Assembly: GCA_002779045.1 (NCBI GenBank)
Contig: PEXO01000252.1
Span: 1-8,462 of the forward strand
Direction of reading: 5' to 3'
Source of the DNA: Elusimicrobia bacterium CG08_land_8_20_14_0_20_59_10
GTDB lineage: Bacteria > Elusimicrobiota > Elusimicrobia > Elusimicrobiales > UBA9959
DNA: 8,462 bases
Made by a program: the position numbers and the translations under genes. The notes below the pieces were generated by a model that did not search any database, was not told the origin of the DNA, and worked only from the letters and a program-made list of their open reading frames with translations. This document shows positions 5,392 to 8,462 of this stretch, piece by piece (the first letter of the stretch is position 1; every line of letters begins with the position of its first letter).

Positions 5392-6141
5392 TTATTGCTC
5401 CTCATCGGGTTCCTTCCTGTAACGGAGCGCCGAGGCGAGCACGGTGCTGAAATCCATAAGGGCAGTCTTAAGCCCGGCCCAACCGTCCAGGAAACCAAGT
5501 TTTATAAAGTAAGCGCCGGCGAACCTCGTGAACGGGCGCAGCAGGATGAGGGTGCGGCTGCGGTTCTTCAGGGCGTAGGAGCACGCGAGTATTTCGGAGT
5601 AGAACTCCAGCTTCCGGCGGCGGTCCTCTTCATCGGTATAAGGATAGTGCAGCAGCGGCTCCTTCAGCCTTCCCACCCCGCCATCCGTTTCCAGGCGCTC
5701 GTGCACGGGCTTCGGCAGGAAGCGCGCCGAGCCCCTTCTAAAAAGGCGCAGCTGCCGGTCGGGGTACTTCCCGCCGTGCCTGAGCCAGCGGCCGAAATAG
5801 AAATTCTTGCGCGGCAGTTCATAGGCGGCCGGTCCTTTCGGCGCGGCTATAACGCGCCGTATCTCCGACCTGAGGGAGGGGGAGATCTCCTCGTCCGCGT
5901 CCAGGATGAAGATCCAGTCCGAGGCCGCCTGGTCGGCCGCGAACTGCTTGTTGATATAGACCGCGCGGCTGTTGGGGCGGGAGAAGAACTTTACCGGGAA
6001 ATCCCTGGCCGCCAGCGCGGTCCCGTCGGTGGAGCCGCAGTCCACGAAGATGAGCTCGTCGGCCCAGGCGGCGCTGGAAAGAGAGCGGGCGAGGTTCTTT
6101 TCCTCGTTGTTGGCTATCATCGCTATAGTTATGGTGGACAT
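5392..6141 (-). CDS. GT2-family glycosyltransferase, WaaE/KdtX-like (LPS core type)
   Basis: The 249-residue protein resembles the WaaE/KdtX branch of family 2 glycosyltransferases, which add a sugar to the inner core of lipopolysaccharide at the cytoplasmic face of the inner membrane. It starts MSTITIAMIANNEEKNL and carries WADELIFVDCGSTDGT (26-41), the nucleotide-sugar/metal DAD motif in WIFILDADEEIS (76-87), and ELPRKNFYFGRWLRHGGKYPDRQLRLFRR (108-136). VHERLE and LLHYPYTDEED follow. The tail FTRFAGAYFIKLGFLDGWAGL (204-224) is typical of this branch and may be an amphipathic membrane anchor. I took the ATG at 6141 because conserved sequence begins there. The frame extends 65 codons upstream over the neighbouring gene without family similarity. 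It lies 25 bases after the second GT4 gene, so it is probably in that operon. Sugar and acceptor are not deducible. Confidence 0.87.
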   Translation of the reverse strand: MSTITIAMIANNEEKNLARSLSSAAWADELIFVDCGSTDGTALAARDFPVKFFSRPNSRAVYINKQFAADQAASDWIFILDADEEISPSLRSEIRRVIAAPKGPAAYELPRKNFYFGRWLRHGGKYPDRQLRLFRRGSARFLPKPVHERLETDGGVGRLKEPLLHYPYTDEEDRRRKLEFYSEILACSYALKNRSRTLILLRPFTRFAGAYFIKLGFLDGWAGLKTALMDFSTVLASALRYRKEPDEEQ

Positions 6142-6166
6142 AATCAGGGAAAGTAACCAGTAAAAT

Positions 6167-7225
6167 TCATCGGAGTTCTTCTCCTGAAACGGCCTGTTCG
6201 AAGACGGAACAGGTGGCGGCGGCGAAGGCGCCGGGCGAGAAGTTCCCGGCCGCCCGTGCAAGGTTTTCTTCACCTGCGGCGGCCATTTTCCGGGGATCGG
6301 ACAGCAGGTCGGCCAGTTTGCCGGCGAGAGCCGCATGGTCGCCGGGGTGGAATAAGAATCGCGCCGGCAGGAATTCCGGCAGGCTGCCTGCGGTGGTTGA
6401 GATCAGCGGCCGGCCGGTGGAGAGCCATTCCAGTGCTACGCGGGAGAAGGCCTCGCTTCCCAGCGAGGCTATCACCCCTATATCACAGGACCCCATGAAA
6501 CCGAAGACATCTTTCACCGCTCCGCGGAAGAAAACGCTGCCGGTTATGCCAAGCTGCGCCGCCGTTCTTTCAAGGTCGGCGTATTTTACGTTCGCCTCAT
6601 GCCCGGCTACATGGAACTCCGCTGTTATCCCGAGTCTTTTAAGTTCCGCCGCGGCTTTTAGGAAGCAGGCATGTCCTTTCACGGGGTCAAGCCGCCCGAG
6701 GATACCTATTTTCGGGGCCGGCCCCGGCTTGCGCGGGGCGTTCCTGTGCGGCTTTATGCCGGGCCTGAGCACGGTTATCCGGCGGCCGTCAAGACCGGCC
6801 TTGAGATAAAGCCCTTTTATGTAGGTGGAAGCCGCTATTACCCTGGTCACCCGCGAGTATATTAATCCTGCCGAAGGGAGCTTGGCGTCGGCCTTTACCC
6901 GTATGACCGGCCGGCCCAGCAGGCAGGCCATGGTCTGGGTGCGGCCGGTATGCGCGCAGACCACGTCTATTCCCTCCGTGCGTGAAAAGGCGCGCAGGCG
7001 CAGTACCGCTCGGGGGAGACGCAGGTTGTCTTTGCGTCCGGGTATGTTGAAGGTCCGGAAGCCGGCGGCGGCGGCCAGGGCCATGGCCGCGCTGCCCGTC
7101 GGGCAGGCGAAATATACCGTATGTCCGGCGGCGCAGAGGGCGCGCGCCTGGTCGAAAGCGTAAGCGGCAAGCCCGCTATTCCACGGGATGTCTATTGCGC
7201 TTAAAATCTTCAAGGGCTGTTTCAT
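6167..7225 (-). CDS. GT4-family (GT-B fold) glycosyltransferase
   Basis: This 352-residue retaining glycosyltransferase of the GT4 type probably transfers a sugar from a nucleotide donor to a lipid- or LPS-linked glycan. The N-terminal Rossmann half begins MKQPLKILSAIDIPWNSGLAAYAFDQARAL, with the glycine loop that usually binds the acceptor side. The C-terminal half starts at IGILGRLDPVKGHACFLKAAAEL (173-195) and holds the donor-site E-x7-E pair E258 and E266 in GSEAFSRVALEWLSTGRP. The first 50 bases overlap the 3' end of the preceding GT4 gene in another frame, so translation is probably coupled. Only a weak Shine-Dalgarno-like AAAG is seen. The 12-base palindrome CACTTTAAAGTG ends two bases before the ATG. 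The WaaE-like gene follows after 25 bases. Exact specificity cannot be read from sequence. Confidence 0.9.
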   Translation of the reverse strand: MKQPLKILSAIDIPWNSGLAAYAFDQARALCAAGHTVYFACPTGSAAMALAAAAGFRTFNIPGRKDNLRLPRAVLRLRAFSRTEGIDVVCAHTGRTQTMACLLGRPVIRVKADAKLPSAGLIYSRVTRVIAASTYIKGLYLKAGLDGRRITVLRPGIKPHRNAPRKPGPAPKIGILGRLDPVKGHACFLKAAAELKRLGITAEFHVAGHEANVKYADLERTAAQLGITGSVFFRGAVKDVFGFMGSCDIGVIASLGSEAFSRVALEWLSTGRPLISTTAGSLPEFLPARFLFHPGDHAALAGKLADLLSDPRKMAAAGEENLARAAGNFSPGAFAAATCSVFEQAVSGEELR

Positions 7226-8333
7226 AGCACTTTAAAGTGAGGGCGGCCATGCGCGGCGAAGAGAAATCCTCCCGGCGGCGGTGCGCTTCCCGGGCCAGTC
7301 CGGCGCTCAGGGCCGGGTCCGAGATGAGGCGCAGCTGCGCTTTTGCCAGGGCTTCGTGGTCCCGCGGCGGTACGGTCAGCCCGTTGGCTTCGTTCTCTAT
7401 CACGTCGGTAATACCGCCGGCCGTGGTGGCCACTATAGGCAGGCCGGCGTTCATGGCTTCCACCAGTACGCTTCCCATTCCCTCTTCGGCCGAAGAGAGC
7501 ACAAACATGTCCAGGGCGCCCAGTACCTTGTAGGGATCGGGGCGGTAGCCTATCAGTTTGAAGCGGTCCTGTATCTTCAGCATCCGGGCCAGGTGGGCGG
7601 TCCTTTCCGCCAGCGGACCCTCCCCGGCGAGCAAAAAGAAGGAGCCGGGATTTTCTTTGAATACCAGGGCGGCGGCGCGGACCATGTTCTCGGGATCCTT
7701 GTGGGGTACCAGCGCTATCAGTGAGCCGGCCCAGAAAGCGTCGGCGGGGAGGCCTAGTTCGGCGGCCAGTTCTCCGCGCGCCGCTTCACGGTAGGCCTGG
7801 AATTCGCCCGGTTTCCAGGGGGTATCGTCCAGGTCTATCGTGCTGTTGACCACTGCCACCTTTTCGTCGGGCACTCCGGAATTAAGAAGTATTTCCTTCA
7901 CGGCGTCGGAGATGGCTATCACGCTGTGTGCTTTTGCGTACTTGAACCGCGCGCTGAAAGAGCCGGGCATGAAATCCACGCGCCTGTGCGCCACGCGCAC
8001 GCAGTCCAGTCCCGCCGAAGCAAGCCAGGAGATGGCCGCGGTATGGGACGTATGGGAATGAAGTATGGGTGTCCGTCCGCCGGCCGGCAGGGCTCTGAGG
8101 GCGCGCTTCAGCAGCAGTACGGAAACCGGGTCCCACTCGAAAAAATAGGGCAGCGTCAGGGTTTTGAAATTCTTGCGCGCGGCCGCCTTGTGCAGGGGGG
8201 AATCGTGGCGGCAGACCACGGTGTTGTCGTGGCCCAGGCGGTCCAGTTCTTTTACCAGGTACAGCATCTGGCGCTGGCCCCCGCGCAGCTCTTTGCCGTC
8301 GTCGAGGTGAAATACAGTGAGGCGGTTTTCCAT
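7176..8333 (-). CDS. GT4-family (GT-B fold) glycosyltransferase, first gene of the glycan operon
   Basis: The 385-residue protein has the GT-B layout. The N-terminal domain carries the GGQRQ loop (18-22) and HSHTSH (92-97), and ISDAVKEIL at 141-149 is also typical of GT4. The C-terminal nucleotide-sugar domain begins near 205 (LIALVPHKDPENMVRAA) and includes LLAGEGPL, the E-x7-E motif E284/E292 in EEGMGSVLVEAMNAGLPIVATTAGGITDVI, and NGLTVPP. It lacks a signal peptide and should work at the cytoplasmic membrane face. It is the promoter-proximal gene of three glycosyltransferases on this strand and overlaps the next by 50 bases. The ATG at 8333 is preceded by an extended -10 box and no Shine-Dalgarno, so the leader is probably only a few bases. 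It is more typical of GT4 than its downstream neighbour; the acceptor is unknown. Confidence 0.92.
   Translation of the reverse strand: MENRLTVFHLDDGKELRGGQRQMLYLVKELDRLGHDNTVVCRHDSPLHKAAARKNFKTLTLPYFFEWDPVSVLLLKRALRALPAGGRTPILHSHTSHTAAISWLASAGLDCVRVAHRRVDFMPGSFSARFKYAKAHSVIAISDAVKEILLNSGVPDEKVAVVNSTIDLDDTPWKPGEFQAYREAARGELAAELGLPADAFWAGSLIALVPHKDPENMVRAAALVFKENPGSFFLLAGEGPLAERTAHLARMLKIQDRFKLIGYRPDPYKVLGALDMFVLSSAEEGMGSVLVEAMNAGLPIVATTAGGITDVIENEANGLTVPPRDHEALAKAQLRLISDPALSAGLAREAHRRREDFSSPRMAALTLKCYETALEDFKRNRHPVE
7228..7239. repeat. 12-bp perfect palindrome before the second GT4 start
   Basis: CACTTTAAAGTG is a perfect palindrome ending two bases before the ATG at 7225 and lying inside the coding 3' end of the first GT4 gene. 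It stands out as A+T-rich in GC-rich DNA. A short hairpin here could influence translational coupling, but coincidence with the Thr/Leu/Lys codons of the upstream gene is possible. Confidence 0.4.
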
Positions 8334-8345
8334 AAGTAAAGGGAT

Positions 8346-8354
8346 ATTCTAACA
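8346..8354 (-). promoter_or_regulatory. extended -10 promoter of the glycosyltransferase operon
   Basis: On the - strand TGT precedes TAGAAT (8351 to 8346), giving the extended -10 pattern TGnTAnAAT. Extended -10 promoters can work without a -35, and none was found. The box ends 12 bases before the ATG at 8333, so the predicted leader is only about 5-6 bases and carries no Shine-Dalgarno. Confidence 0.5.
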
Positions 8355-8409
8355 AATAAGCCGGTCCGCCCTGCCAGGCCCCGGAGATTTGACGAGGGCT
8401 CTAAAATTC

Positions 8410-8431
8410 AAAAGCCCCTTGCGGGGCTTTT
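8410..8431. terminator. intrinsic terminator downstream of the right-edge tRNA
   Basis: AAAAGCCCC (8410-8418) pairs perfectly with GGGGCTTTT (8423-8431) around a TTGC loop. On the - strand it lies 9 bases after the tRNA 3' end and is followed by GAATTTTAG, adding to the T tail. It separates the tRNA from the glycosyltransferase operon. The A/T ends make it look bidirectional. Confidence 0.85.
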
Positions 8432-8439
8432 AAATCGGG

Positions 8440-8462
8440 TGGACGTGACAGGGATCGAACCT
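8440..8462 (-). tRNA. 3' end of a tRNA (5' part outside window, isoacceptor unknown)
   Basis: On the - strand the visible part is AGG, the T-loop TTCGATC, the T-stem half CCTGT, the acceptor strand CACGTCC and discriminator A at 8440. The anticodon lies beyond the window, so the amino acid cannot be named; the acceptor stem should begin GGACGTG. The bases after the discriminator are CCC, not CCA, so CCA would be added after transcription, as for tRNA-Leu. A terminator follows at once. Confidence 0.85.

Noticed and set aside
5319..5498. Upstream extension of the amidase frame by 60 codons
   Set aside because: It would run into the WaaE-like gene, and it places the signal peptide internally. 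The ATG at 5318 gives a clean export signal and has a -10 box in front.
5395..6156. A 253-codon + strand frame opposite the WaaE-like gene
   Set aside because: The - strand frame carries the GT2 motifs in order. The + strand translation shows no domain and covers almost the same span, as expected for a GC-rich shadow.
6142..6336. Upstream extension of the WaaE-like frame by 65 codons
   Set aside because: It overlaps the preceding GT4 gene deeply, is Pro-rich without family similarity, and the conserved N-terminus begins at the ATG at 6141.

Overview
The window is a piece of a GC-rich bacterial chromosome with ordinary housekeeping genes and a small surface-glycan cluster. Nothing fixes the taxon. 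A WaaE/KdtX-like LPS-core glycosyltransferase suggests a Gram-negative cell. My weak guess is an uncultured lineage of the Elusimicrobiota or Omnitrophota kind, made from overall style and not from any marker. The tRNA with a complete 3' end has no encoded CCA.

Layout. On the + strand, the 3' part of pgk is followed by secG and a hairpin shared with the next gene. On the - strand lies a CNNM/DUF21-CBS membrane protein whose C-terminus is a PTS EIIA type-2 (PtsN-like) domain in place of the usual CorC/HlyC domain. Divergent from it, on the + strand, are tRNA-Leu(GAG), a strong intrinsic terminator and lysA (diaminopimelate decarboxylase). The 186-base convergent junction after lysA holds a large imperfect inverted repeat. 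The remaining genes read on the - strand. Two GT4 glycosyltransferases that overlap by 50 bases are followed by a WaaE-like GT2 enzyme, then by a secreted peptidoglycan-recognition (amidase_2) protein with its own promoter-like box. At the right edge is the 3' end of another - strand tRNA with its terminator.

How the genes relate. pgk and secG form a glycolysis/Sec pair without the tpiA often found between them. lysA makes lysine from meso-diaminopimelate, which is also a peptidoglycan component. The glycosyltransferases probably build a lipid-linked or LPS-core glycan, and the amidase acts on or binds peptidoglycan, so the right half has a cell-envelope theme.

Most interesting points: (1) the CNNM-CBS-EIIA fusion, which keeps the phosphorylatable-histidine motif and suggests PTS-type control of a cation transporter; (2) three genes (CNNM-EIIA, lysA, amidase) with a -10-like hexamer exactly 6 nt before the start codon and no Shine-Dalgarno, and a fourth (first GT4) with an extended -10 and a predicted leader of a few nt, a pattern that suggests leaderless transcription; (3) the 134-base inverted-repeat element after lysA. 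I found no CRISPR array, transposase, phage gene or defence system. No stretch above 300 bases lacks a gene.
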